From the NCBI GenBank assembly GCA_016293065.1, contig JAEDEY010000030.1, positions 1-21,518 on the forward strand: 21,518 nucleotides of DNA. Reading direction: 5' to 3'. Position numbers and translations under genes: made by a program. The DNA is from Bacteroidales bacterium. Lineage in GTDB: Bacteria > Bacteroidota > Bacteroidia > Bacteroidales > UBA3663. Every line of letters starts with the position of its first letter. The first letter of the stretch is position 1. The notes beneath the pieces were generated by a model. That model made no database searches. It saw only the letters and a list, made by a program, of their open reading frames with translations, and was not told the origin of the DNA. Positions 14,895 to 21,518 of the stretch are shown here, one piece after another.

Positions 14895-15704
14895 TTACAT
14901 CGTCTGAACGACCGCTCCACCCCACATCAGTTTTTTCCGGAGCGTATCATAGAAGGTGCTGTTCGAGCGGCGCACCACGCCTATCGTGTGGTCAGCCTTG
15001 CGCAGCTGCAACTTATATTGTGTGGTGAGATGCAGAGGGAGTCCGTCGATAGCTACGAGAAAGAGGTTGTTGCGACTCGCGACCTCAATATCGAGAACGC
15101 TAGAATCGTTGATGACCAACGGACGAGCCGTAAGCGAATGAGCAGCAATAGGCACAATCTCGAAACAATGTGACTGTGGCTGCAGGATTGGTCCTCCGGC
15201 ACTCATGGCATAGGCAGTCGAACCCGTTGGCGTAGCCACTATCAGACCGTCAGCATCATACTGATTGAGCAATATGCCATCGACCGACACCGACACCGAC
15301 ACCATCGACGACACATCACGCTTCAGTATAGCCACCTCGTTCAGAGCAAAGCGCTGGTATGGCTGCTGGCATTCTGGAATGTCAAGCTGCAGGAGGTTTC
15401 GGCATTCCACCTCATATTGTGCATCACGCACGATGCTCGGAATGGCAGTCTCAATCTCGTCGAGCTGGACATCGGCAAGGAAACCCAAGCGCCCGGCATT
15501 GATGCCAAGTATAGGGATACCCGACTGACCGATCTTTGAGGCGGTGCGCAGGAAAGTGCCATCGCCACCTATGCTGAAAGCCATGTCGGCACCTTCGACC
15601 GAGACATCTCCGTCGATAAGTTCCACATCGTCCAGCTTCTCCAATATCTGTTTTATCTGGTCACATGCCGCAGGCTTTGCTGCTCCAAACAGGGCAATCT
15701 TCAT
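14895..15704 (-). CDS. nadK: NAD kinase
   Basis: Phosphorylates NAD+ to NADP+ in the cytoplasm. The catalytic GGDGT loop is at 46-50, with GINAGRLGFLAD (67-78), the NE pair (122-123, ALNEVAI) and TPTGSTAYAMSAGGP (158-172). At 269 residues it is shorter than the roughly 290 I expect for this phylum, mostly because the segment before GGDGT is compact. The start is supported by the beta strand MKIALFG. The gene diverges from exbB, with a TATTTTTG element about 40 bases upstream. A three-copy hexanucleotide repeat (15284-15301) encodes the VSVSVSV strand. Confidence 0.96.
   Translation of the reverse strand: MKIALFGAAKPAACDQIKQILEKLDDVELIDGDVSVEGADMAFSIGGDGTFLRTASKIGQSGIPILGINAGRLGFLADVQLDEIETAIPSIVRDAQYEVECRNLLQLDIPECQQPYQRFALNEVAILKRDVSSMVSVSVSVDGILLNQYDADGLIVATPTGSTAYAMSAGGPILQPQSHCFEIVPIAAHSLTARPLVINDSSVLDIEVASRNNLFLVAIDGLPLHLTTQYKLQLRKADHTIGVVRRSNSTFYDTLRKKLMWGGAVVQTM
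15284..15301. repeat. Hexanucleotide repeat inside nadK
   Basis: CCGACA is present three times in tandem. It encodes alternating Val-Ser in a beta strand of NadK, so length change would be in frame. Confidence 0.6.
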
Positions 15705-15744
15705 TGTTTCTGAATTAAAAAATTACTGCAATTATATAAATAAT

Positions 15745-15752
15745 CAAAAATA
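15745..15752 (-). promoter_or_regulatory. nadK promoter -7 element
   Basis: TATTTTTG on the minus strand, a perfect TAnnTTTG, 40 bases before the nadK ATG. Its upstream region overlaps the -33 region of the divergent exbB promoter. Confidence 0.5.
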
Positions 15753-15775
15753 CTGACCTTTTTATGCCAATAAAG

Positions 15776-15806
15776 TTGAGTGTTTAACGAAATATTACTA
15801 TTTTTG
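15776..15806 (+). promoter_or_regulatory. exbB-exbD-tolA-like operon promoter
   Basis: TTG (15776-15778), a 20-base spacer and TATTTTTG (15799-15806) fit the Bacteroidetes promoter layout. The leader of about 90 bases contains a 7-base inverted repeat, ATATCCG (15813-15819) with CGGATAT (15849-15855). Confidence 0.6.
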
Positions 15807-15900
15807 CACTCGATATCCGTCTCAACGATGCAAAGATGCCAAGTTTCTCGGATATTTCCAAGTTTTTCAATAACAAACCGACAAATAATTGCTATAATAT

Positions 15901-16635
15901 ATGACAATCGCAACATTTCTACTTCAATTGACTATGCCAAATGCAGACAGCACAATGTCTGCCGACTCTCTCCAGATGCTCCAGAACACAGCTGAAAGTG
16001 CCGAAGGTCTATCGTTCTGGCAGATGGCTCTCAATGGTGGATGGCTCATGATTCCTCTGGCTCTGCTATCGGTTCTTGCCATCTATATCTTTGTCGAACG
16101 CTATCTGGTCATCAGTAAGGCATCGAAGGATGCCCCTTATTTCATGGACCGCATCCGCGAGTTCCTCATCGACGGAAAGCGCGATTCAGCCATCAAGGTG
16201 TGCAAACAGACCCGTGCTCCATACGCAGCTATGATTGAAAAAGGCATCATGCGCATCGGCCGTCCTGCAGCCGACATACAGAGTGCCATCGAAAATGTAG
16301 GCAACCTGCAGATTGCTCAGATGGAGAAAGGCTTCACCATGCTTGCCACTATCTCGTCAGGCGCTCCGATGATAGGCTTCCTTGGCACTGTGACAGGTAT
16401 GATACGTGCTTTCTATGATATGGCAAGTGCTGGCAACAATGCCGATATCACCCTGCTCTCAAGCGGTATCTATCAGGCGCTCACCACTACCGTAGCAGGA
16501 CTCATCGTGGGTATTATCGCCATGTTTGCATACAACTATTTGGTCGGCAAACTCGACAAGGTTGTAAACGAGATGGAGGCTAAGACTCTCGAGTTCATGG
16601 ATCTCATCTCGACCGACCTTCCTGAAAAGAAATAA
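15901..16635 (+). CDS. ExbB/TolQ/MotA-family proton channel protein
   Basis: Inner-membrane channel subunit that converts proton-motive force into motion of a TonB/TolA-type partner; 244 residues, MotA/TolQ/ExbB family. Three membrane helices are visible: about 48-66 (WLMIPLALLSVLAIYIF), about 147-170 (MLATISSGAPMIGFLGTVTG, the conserved pore-lining block) and about 193-214. The region between helices 1 and 2 is cytoplasmic. It is the first gene of a three-gene unit, 4 bases before exbD, with a good promoter about 95 bases upstream (TTG, 20-base spacer, TATTTTTG) and a small hairpin in the leader. Sequence alone does not separate ExbB from TolQ. Confidence 0.93.
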   Translation: MTIATFLLQLTMPNADSTMSADSLQMLQNTAESAEGLSFWQMALNGGWLMIPLALLSVLAIYIFVERYLVISKASKDAPYFMDRIREFLIDGKRDSAIKVCKQTRAPYAAMIEKGIMRIGRPAADIQSAIENVGNLQIAQMEKGFTMLATISSGAPMIGFLGTVTGMIRAFYDMASAGNNADITLLSSGIYQALTTTVAGLIVGIIAMFAYNYLVGKLDKVVNEMEAKTLEFMDLISTDLPEKK

Positions 16636-16639
16636 CACT

Positions 16640-17050
16640 ATGGCACTGAAACGAAGAAACAAGATACAGACCACATTCAGCATGTCGTCGATGACCGATG
16701 TCATCTTCCTCCTGCTGATATTCTTCATGGTCACTTCGACGGTGGTATTCCCTAATGCTATCAAGGTGCTCTTGCCTCAAAGCAAGAAACAGACGTCGGC
16801 AACGCCTTTGGCAAGAGTGACCATCGACAAAGACCTCAACTACTATGTGGCTTTCGGCAACGAACGCGAGCACTCGGTGTCGTTCGACGAGATCACTCCT
16901 TGGCTGCAGAACATGCAGCTCGAAGAGCCAGATATGTATGTGGCTCTCTATGCCGACGAGACAGTGCCTTATAGCGAGGTAATCAAGATTCTCGACATCG
17001 CCAATCGAGAGCATTTCCGAATGGTTTTGGCGACAAGGCCGATAAAGTAG
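16640..17050 (+). CDS. ExbD/TolR-family protein
   Basis: A 136-residue, single-span inner-membrane protein: a basic N-terminus (MALKRRNKI), then a helix from about 18 to 38 containing the proton-relay aspartate Asp20 in SMTDVIFLLLIFFMV, then a small periplasmic domain ending VLATRPIK. It follows exbB by 4 bases and precedes the TonB/TolA-like gene by 28 bases, so the three probably make one stator and transducer complex. Confidence 0.94.
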   Translation: MALKRRNKIQTTFSMSSMTDVIFLLLIFFMVTSTVVFPNAIKVLLPQSKKQTSATPLARVTIDKDLNYYVAFGNEREHSVSFDEITPWLQNMQLEEPDMYVALYADETVPYSEVIKILDIANREHFRMVLATRPIK

Positions 17051-17070
17051 TTAACGGAGTAGTTAAAGCA
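17047..17070 (+). repeat. Imperfect 12-base tandem repeat between exbD and the TolA-like gene
   Basis: GTAGTTAACGGA is followed directly by GTAGTTAAAGCA. It starts in the exbD stop region and ends 8 bases before the next ATG. It resembles TTAA-containing repeats in other gaps of this window. Confidence 0.5.
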
Positions 17071-17078
17071 GATAAATA

Positions 17079-18032
17079 ATGAACAACGAATCAAAGAAAG
17101 ACAAGATAATAAGTCTGTGCATCACGATTGCCGTGCATGTGCTGATTATCCTTTTGCTTGTATTCCTTGGATTCAAATATCAGGCTCCAGAGGAAGAAAG
17201 CGGAGTGTTGCTCATGGCTGGCGAGGTCGAACTGTCGTCGGGCAACGAGAGTACCCGCTTGGATGCATCAGATATTGTTGAACCAACTCCAGCTCCCGAA
17301 CCCGCAGCAGAGCCAGCTCCTGCACCAGAGCCTGCAGTCCCTGAACCTGCACCAGAGCAGCCTCTCATTGCCCAGAATATTGAAGATGCCCCCGCCTTGG
17401 CTGCCGAAAAGAAGAAAAAAGAAGAAGCAAAACGTAAGGCAGAGGAAGAAACACGCAAAAAGAAACAGGCTGAAGAGGCAAAACGTGCTGAGGATGCACG
17501 AGTGAAAGCGGAAGCAGAGGCCAAGGCAAAAGCCAAAGCAGAGGAGGAAGCAAAGCGCAAGGCAGAAGAGGAGGCTAAGCGAAAAGCAGAGGAAGAGGCT
17601 CGACGCAAAGCCGAAGAGGAGGCAAGGAAACGTGCGGCTGCTCAGAACCTTGTGACTGGCGCATTCGGCAAGAACAGCGGGACAGGCAACACTGCCAACG
17701 GAACACAAGGCAGTGTGAAAGGTAACAATACGACTGGTGCGAGCCGTGGCAATGCCGGATATGGCGATTACGACCTCGGCGGACGAGGGTTAGTCGGTTC
17801 TCTGCCTAAGCCGACGTTCAATGTCAATGCCAACGGTAAGGTGGTAGTCAAAATCACGGTCAACGGCAACGGACAAGTCATTGCAGCCGAACCGACTTCA
17901 GGCACGACCATAGCTAATCAATCCGTCCGTTCAGCTGCCGTCGAAGCTGCCAAGAAAGCTCGTTTTGCAGTAAAAGAAGGCGCAGGCAATGTAACTGGTA
18001 CAATCACTTATTATTTCGATAGTAACAACTAA
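17079..18032 (+). CDS. TonB/TolA-like energy transducer with octad-repeat helix
   Basis: A 317-residue periplasm-spanning protein. The N-terminus is cytoplasmic, with one membrane helix (about 11-31, SLCITIAVHVLIILLLVFLG). A Pro/Ala/Glu linker (about 68-95) follows, as in TonB. Next comes a long Ala/Glu/Lys/Arg helix (about 108-188), as in TolA, with four tandem copies of KAEEEAKR-type octads at 153-184. A Gly/Asn-rich hinge (193-229) leads to a TonB-family C-terminal domain (about 238-317, LPKPTFNVNANGKVVVKITV through TGTITYYF). It combines the proline linker of TonB with the helical middle domain of TolA. Encoded with its ExbB and ExbD partners. Whether it serves Tol-Pal-like envelope constriction or TonB-type uptake is undecided; I lean to TolA-like. 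Confidence 0.88.
   Translation: MNNESKKDKIISLCITIAVHVLIILLLVFLGFKYQAPEEESGVLLMAGEVELSSGNESTRLDASDIVEPTPAPEPAAEPAPAPEPAVPEPAPEQPLIAQNIEDAPALAAEKKKKEEAKRKAEEETRKKKQAEEAKRAEDARVKAEAEAKAKAKAEEEAKRKAEEEAKRKAEEEARRKAEEEARKRAAAQNLVTGAFGKNSGTGNTANGTQGSVKGNNTTGASRGNAGYGDYDLGGRGLVGSLPKPTFNVNANGKVVVKITVNGNGQVIAAEPTSGTTIANQSVRSAAVEAAKKARFAVKEGAGNVTGTITYYFDSNN
17535..17630 (+). repeat. Four 24-base in-frame repeats encoding KAEEEAKR-type octads
   Basis: Residues 153-184 of the TolA-like protein consist of four octads, each K-A-E-E-E-A-(K/R)-(R/K). Synonymous codons differ between copies, so the repeat is conserved at protein level and not a recent DNA duplication. Confidence 0.8.
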
Positions 18033-18058
18033 TTCTTAGTAAGTTAGCATTTAGCTCA

Positions 18059-18101
18059 GGGAGTTAGTGGAAGTTAACGGATCTAACTACCATTAACTCC
18101 C
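18059..18101. terminator. Long stem-loop between the TolA-like gene and the phosphorylase gene
   Basis: An 18-base arm starting GGGAGTTAGTGG (18059-18076) pairs with 18084-18101 (ending TAACTCCC) with one G-U and one A-A mismatch, and a 7-base loop. It sits in the convergent gap, where a shared terminator is expected, but neither side has a T-run. Confidence 0.5.
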
Positions 18102-18112
18102 TTAATGAAAAA

Positions 18113-18976
18113 CTATATTCTCTCCAGTACCTTCTGTACAAGTTCCCTCATGGCATCTTTATATTCGGTCGAAGAGTTCTTCGCCACACGATTGGCGACG
18201 ACACTGCATACCGTGACTGCCTTATGTCCAAGCATACGTGCGAAGCCTGCCAATGGAGCCGACTCCATCTCATAGTTGGTGATCTTCCTGCCCTTATATT
18301 CAAACGACTCGATTCGCTGATTGATGCCTGGTGAAGCAATCTTCAGTCGCACTTCTCGTCCCTGTGGGCCATAAAAGCCAATAGCACTTATCGTTATACC
18401 CATCACCATATCATCGCCACAGATGCGTGCAGCGAGTTCCTCGTCGGCGCTGACCACGTATGGCGCAGCCGCCTTCTCTGGGTACTTGATATATTCAGTC
18501 AGGGCTTTCTCAAACTCGAGGTCAGCCACCTTGTCGCGGTCAGCATACCAGTTGAGCACCCCATCAAAACCAATCGACTTCTCGCTCACTATCGATGATC
18601 CAGTCGGCACGAAAGGCTGCAAGCCACCGCACGTTCCAATACGCACCATTACCAATTGATGATGCTCTGGACGAATCTCGCGAGTCTCGAAATCTACATT
18701 CTTCAATGCGTCAAGTTCAGTCACTACTATGTCGATATTGTCAGGACCTATGCCATGACTCAAGGCCGTGATGCGCTTGCCTTTATACGTTCCTGTAATA
18801 GTATGGAACTCTCGGCTCGTCACCTCACATTCTCTTGTATCGAAAAACGATGCAATCATATCGACACGACCCGGATCGCCACACATGACAATCTTGTCGG
18901 CAAGCTGTTCTGGTCGCAGATGCAGATGGAACACACTTCCATCGGCGTTGATGATCAATTCAGAAGCCGGTATCAT
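18113..18976 (-). CDS. Nucleoside phosphorylase, uridine phosphorylase-like
   Basis: PNP/UDP-family enzyme that splits nucleosides with phosphate, cytoplasmic; 287 residues. Motifs: phosphate loop CGDPGRV (32-38), SHGIGPDNIDIVVTEL (73-88), RIGTCGGLQ (112-120), the FYGPQGR segment (201-207) that suggests uridine-type specificity, and the ribose-binding EMES (236-239). It is 27 bases after the TPR-PD40 gene, so probably co-transcribed from it, although the functional link is unclear. Downstream is a strong dyad shared with the convergent TolA-like gene. Uridine is the likely substrate, but inosine or other nucleosides cannot be excluded. Confidence 0.88.
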   Translation of the reverse strand: MIPASELIINADGSVFHLHLRPEQLADKIVMCGDPGRVDMIASFFDTRECEVTSREFHTITGTYKGKRITALSHGIGPDNIDIVVTELDALKNVDFETREIRPEHHQLVMVRIGTCGGLQPFVPTGSSIVSEKSIGFDGVLNWYADRDKVADLEFEKALTEYIKYPEKAAAPYVVSADEELAARICGDDMVMGITISAIGFYGPQGREVRLKIASPGINQRIESFEYKGRKITNYEMESAPLAGFARMLGHKAVTVCSVVANRVAKNSSTEYKDAMRELVQKVLERI

Positions 18977-19003
18977 GATATTTAACTATTAAGAATTATA
19001 CAA

Positions 19004-20416
19004 TTACTCACTTTCCAAGTTCCTATATTCTTTTGCCAAACGCGCTATCTGCTCATACAGATTATTGACCTGAGTCTCTTTCTGCAAAATCTGTGGTTTG
19101 AGGGCACTGCGAGCGGCTGCAGAAGCATTGCGATAGTCATCACGCAGTTGACTGAGGTCTTCCTTTGCCACATCAAGGCTTTCTTTCGCACGACGATAGT
19201 TCTCGTAGGCAAGACGAGCCTTCTCGTTTTTGAAGTCGTCGAGCGAGTCATAGACTTTACCCTCGCGTATAGGTATAAAAAGCTCAGGCATAGTCTGCTC
19301 ATTCGGATTAATGGGATTTCTGATTGCTGCAAGCAGTTCGTCATAGTTTTCGGCTCGCCATGTGTCGGCAATGCAGTCTATGCGGGCTCTTGATACCTGC
19401 ATCCCTTCAAGATACTCTGGCTGGTCTTCTAGCAAGAAGACATAGATACACACAAACCCAGGACTGGCATTACGTTCGGTGGCCCACCATCCCACCTGAT
19501 TGGTCTCGTCGATTGCCATCATATAATCGTTATATGGTGAGTTGAATGGCATTCCTAATCGGCTTGGGGCATAGAACGAATGGGTATCAGAATTGTAGGT
19601 AGTGACATAGATGTCGTATCCTCCTAAACCTGGCGTACTGTCACAAGCGAAATAAAGTGTCTCGCCATCTGTGCGCATGAATGGATAAGCCACTCGGCAC
19701 GACTCTCCTCCCACCGACTCTATCTTCTCCGCATCGTTCCAGTGATCCTCGAAAAACGACGAAGCATATAGGTTGCTCGTGCCATTCTCCTTGTCATCGA
19801 GCGAAAACAGTCGATAGTCTTTTGCCAATGTCTCAAACACCGTCGCACAAGAATCAGCAAGTTCGGCAATCTGTCCGCCACAGGCTGCAGGAGTAATGAC
19901 CGAACCCGACTCATAGCCTAACTTATAGTACGAGAAGAAACTCGCTTTCGGCACCATGAGGCTATCGACAATGACCACATCCTGCACACGGCTGAGAGCT
20001 CGCATACCAAGTTCACATTCCGAGATGATACTGTCGGTGCGTGGCACCCATGAGGAGTTCTTATTTAGACTCGACTTATATTTATCAAGAGCCTCGATGG
20101 CTCCCTCAAAGTCATAGAGGTGCTGTTTGCTGATACCCATATACCAGTAAGCACCAACCTTGCCGCCCTTAGCACCCTTCTCAAGGTATTTTAGAGATTC
20201 GGCATAGCTACCCGTCATGCAAAGACATTGTCCATAGTACTTGTTGCATTCGGCATTGTTGGCATACCTCGGCTGTTGTATCAGGCTGCGGAAAGCAACC
20301 ACCGCCCTGCCATACTCGTTGGCAGTCACAAGTGCTTTGGCTTCGTTGAGTGTCACAGCTCCTGCATTTATGCAGAAACATGAAAGAAAAAGTATGATAA
20401 TTGTTCGGAATTTCAT
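19004..20416 (-). CDS. Exported TPR - PD40 beta-propeller - coiled-coil protein, function unknown
   Basis: A 470-residue protein with a Sec signal peptide (MKFRTIIILFLSCFCINAGA, cleavage near 20). TPR-like helices with paired Tyr/Ala/Gly positions span about 21-140. A region with PD40/TolB-type propeller blades follows (about 195-335: RVAYPFMRTDGETLYFACDS, then PGLGGYDIYVTTY and PFNSPYNDYMM). A charged coiled coil occupies about 392-470. Relatives in this phylum often end in an OmpA peptidoglycan-binding domain; here a coiled coil occupies that end instead. There is no lipobox Cys, so it is probably periplasmic. It has its own -7 element (TAATTTTG) and is followed by the phosphorylase gene. 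I do not recognise a specific function. Confidence 0.8.
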   Translation of the reverse strand: MKFRTIIILFLSCFCINAGAVTLNEAKALVTANEYGRAVVAFRSLIQQPRYANNAECNKYYGQCLCMTGSYAESLKYLEKGAKGGKVGAYWYMGISKQHLYDFEGAIEALDKYKSSLNKNSSWVPRTDSIISECELGMRALSRVQDVVIVDSLMVPKASFFSYYKLGYESGSVITPAACGGQIAELADSCATVFETLAKDYRLFSLDDKENGTSNLYASSFFEDHWNDAEKIESVGGESCRVAYPFMRTDGETLYFACDSTPGLGGYDIYVTTYNSDTHSFYAPSRLGMPFNSPYNDYMMAIDETNQVGWWATERNASPGFVCIYVFLLEDQPEYLEGMQVSRARIDCIADTWRAENYDELLAAIRNPINPNEQTMPELFIPIREGKVYDSLDDFKNEKARLAYENYRRAKESLDVAKEDLSQLRDDYRNASAAARSALKPQILQKETQVNNLYEQIARLAKEYRNLESE

Positions 20417-20462
20417 TGTCGATTAATTATGATTGCTTGTGATTATACATTTATTGGACGTA

Positions 20463-20470
20463 CAAAATTA
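20463..20470 (-). promoter_or_regulatory. TPR-PD40 gene -7 element
   Basis: TAATTTTG on the minus strand, a perfect TAnnTTTG, 46 bases before the ATG at 20416. No convincing -33 element. Confidence 0.4.
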
Positions 20471-20564
20471 AGAAAAAATCCACAATTTAGCATCTATTCC
20501 CGTGCTTTTTCGCAATAAAAGCCAAAAATACTCGAATAAATTACGATAAAAGTCAAATTCTGAC

Positions 20565-20572
20565 TATCTTTG
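20565..20572 (+). promoter_or_regulatory. Glycosyltransferase-pyrC promoter -7 element
   Basis: TATCTTTG, a perfect TAnnTTTG, 24 bases before the ATG at 20597. It overlaps an in-frame TTG, which rules that TTG out as the start. Confidence 0.6.
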
Positions 20573-20596
20573 CACCATTATAAATTGATATTTGCA

Positions 20597-21343
20597 ATGC
20601 CGAATAATTCAAACGATCGTTGTCTGGTATTAATTCCTACATACAACGAGAAAGAAAACATAGAGAATATTATCAGATATGTGTTTGGACTGAGCCAACC
20701 TTTCGAGATTCTTGTAATTGACGATGCCTCTCCCGATGGCACTGCTGCCATCGTCAAGAACCTGCAGGCCGAGTACCCTCAGCTCCATATCATGGAGCGT
20801 CAGGGCAAGCAAGGCTTAGGCACTGCCTACATTGCGGGATTCAAGTGGGCTTTGGAGCACGAATACGACTATATCTTCGAGATGGATGCCGACTTTTCGC
20901 ACAATCCCGATGATCTTATCAAGCTTCACGATGCATGTGCCAATCAGGGTGCCGACCTTGCCATTGGCTCACGTTATGTGTCGGGCGTCAATGTTGTCAA
21001 CTGGCCTATCGGTCGTGTGCTGATGTCATACTATGCCTCGGTCTATGTGCGCTTGGTCACTGGCATGAATGTTCATGACAGCACCGCCGGTTTCGTATGC
21101 TACACACGTCGCCTCCTCGAGAAGATGGAGCTCGACCTCATACAGTTCAAGGGTTATGCCTTTCAGATTGAGATGAAATACACTGCCTGCATGATGGGTG
21201 CCAAGATTGTCGAGGTTCCTATCATCTTCACCAATCGCGTGCTCGGCACAAGCAAGATGAGTGGAGGCATCTTCAGCGAGGCATTTATCGGGGTAATAAA
21301 ACTTAAGATATCTTCATGGACGCGCAAGTTTCCACAACTCTGA
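20597..21343 (+). CDS. GT2 glycosyltransferase, polyprenol-phosphate mannose synthase-like
   Basis: A 248-residue GT-A fold enzyme related to dolichol-phosphate mannose synthase, predicted to move a sugar from a nucleotide sugar to a polyprenyl phosphate at the cytoplasmic face of the membrane. Motifs: LIPTYNEKENI (12-22), VIDDASPDGT (40-49), EMDADFSHNPDDL (95-107, the DAD metal site) and GSRYVSG. There is no C-terminal membrane helix, so it is the soluble DPM1-like form. I start at ATG 20597; a TTG at 20570 lies inside the promoter element. The end overlaps pyrC by 28 bases. The sugar and acceptor are inferred from the family only. Confidence 0.88.
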   Translation: MPNNSNDRCLVLIPTYNEKENIENIIRYVFGLSQPFEILVIDDASPDGTAAIVKNLQAEYPQLHIMERQGKQGLGTAYIAGFKWALEHEYDYIFEMDADFSHNPDDLIKLHDACANQGADLAIGSRYVSGVNVVNWPIGRVLMSYYASVYVRLVTGMNVHDSTAGFVCYTRRLLEKMELDLIQFKGYAFQIEMKYTACMMGAKIVEVPIIFTNRVLGTSKMSGGIFSEAFIGVIKLKISSWTRKFPQL

Positions 21344-21518
21344 TCCGCAATGTCAGGGTCTTTACCGATGGCAGTCTGCATAAAGGGGCAGTGGCTTTCA
21401 GCGAGGGAGTCATAACTGCAATACTTTTTGAAGGCGACGACGACATCGACGCTTTTGCCGAGTCGGCTGCCGATGTTGTGATCGATGGCAAGGGTGGTTT
21501 GCTCCTACCGGGTGCTAT
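21316..21518 (+). CDS. pyrC: Dihydroorotase, N-terminal part (cut by window edge)
   Basis: The first 67 residues from the ATG at 21316-21318 read MDAQVSTTLIRNVRVF, then end in DGKGGLLLPGAI, the beta-sandwich and lead-in typical of the amidohydrolase superfamily just before its metal-binding HxH. The metal motif itself is outside the window, so the assignment to dihydroorotase (carbamoyl-aspartate to dihydroorotate, pyrimidine synthesis) rests on N-terminal resemblance and on my memory that pyrC follows this glycosyltransferase in Bacteroides. Another cyclic amidohydrolase is possible. Its start lies 28 bases inside the glycosyltransferase gene, in another frame. Confidence 0.7.
   Translation, partial: MDAQVSTTLIRNVRVFTDGSLHKGAVAFSEGVITAILFEGDDDIDAFAESAADVVIDGKGGLLLPGA

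Noticed and set aside
15893..15898. TATAAT just before the exbB start as a sigma-70 -10 box
   Set aside because: It touches the start codon and has no -35 partner; the Bacteroidetes-type promoter at 15776-15806 is better placed.
17268..17708. Cys/Phe/Leu-rich and Ser/Ala-rich frames opposite the TolA-like gene
   Set aside because: They are the complement of the Glu/Lys/Ala repeat, which automatically yields long stop-free hydrophobic frames.
1..21518. Mobile element, defence island, CRISPR array or RNA gene
   Set aside because: No transposase, integrase, spaced direct repeats, tRNA cloverleaf or rRNA segment was seen; the gene content is housekeeping throughout and looks uniform in composition by eye.

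Overview
The window looks like core chromosome from a Bacteroidales bacterium (Bacteroides, Prevotella or Muribaculaceae type). I infer this from four things. The ornithine carbamoyltransferase is of the succinylornithine type (argF'). SecD and SecF are fused in one protein. The arginine cluster runs argR - GNAT acyltransferase - argG - argC - argD. Several intergenic regions carry TAnnTTTG-like '-7' promoter elements, and Shine-Dalgarno sequences are largely absent. I see no rRNA, tRNA, CRISPR array, insertion sequence, phage gene or integrase. Coding density is high and the longest gene-free stretch is about 257 bases (4988-5244).

Layout, left to right. (1) 1-4245, minus strand: an arginine operon read as argR, GNAT acylglutamate synthase candidate, argG, argC, argD, with argD cut by the left edge. 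(2) 4418-4987, minus: purN, ending at an intrinsic terminator just before the argR promoter. (3) 5245-6836, plus: acpP-fabF with a hairpin between them and a terminator after fabF. (4) 6976-7959, plus: argF'. A bidirectional terminator separates it from (5) 8092-11064, minus: the SecDF fusion. (6) 11290-14886, plus: an Ig-like lipoprotein, a DUF3108-type periplasmic protein and a YigZ/IMPACT protein. (7) 14895-15704, minus: nadK, divergent from (8) 15901-18032, plus: an ExbB/TolQ, ExbD/TolR and TonB/TolA-like energy-transduction unit. (9) 18113-20416, minus: a TPR-PD40-coiled-coil exported protein followed by a uridine-phosphorylase-family enzyme. (10) 20597-21518, plus: a GT2 polyprenol-phosphate-mannose-synthase-like glycosyltransferase overlapping the start of a dihydroorotase (pyrC), cut by the right edge.

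How the genes work together. Regions 1 and 4 supply most of an arginine pathway that probably runs on N-succinylated intermediates. The GNAT enzyme would make the acylglutamate. ArgC, ArgD and ArgF' would carry the acylated chain to acylcitrulline, and ArgG acts after deacylation. ArgR presumably senses arginine. argB, the deacylase and argH are not in the window. Regions 5, 6, 8 and 9 are envelope functions: protein export, periplasmic or outer-membrane proteins, and proton-motive-force transduction. The rest is housekeeping metabolism (purine, pyrimidine, NADP, fatty acid).

I did not find an obviously new defence or mobile system. The most worthwhile leads are the natural Ala at the specificity position of ArgF', a Cys-rich tail on the GNAT enzyme, a palindrome overlapping a promoter element before argG, hairpins that may set acpP:fabF ratios, a near-leaderless lipoprotein mRNA, an octad-repeat helix in the TolA-like protein, and the poorly characterised lipoprotein-DUF3108 pair.
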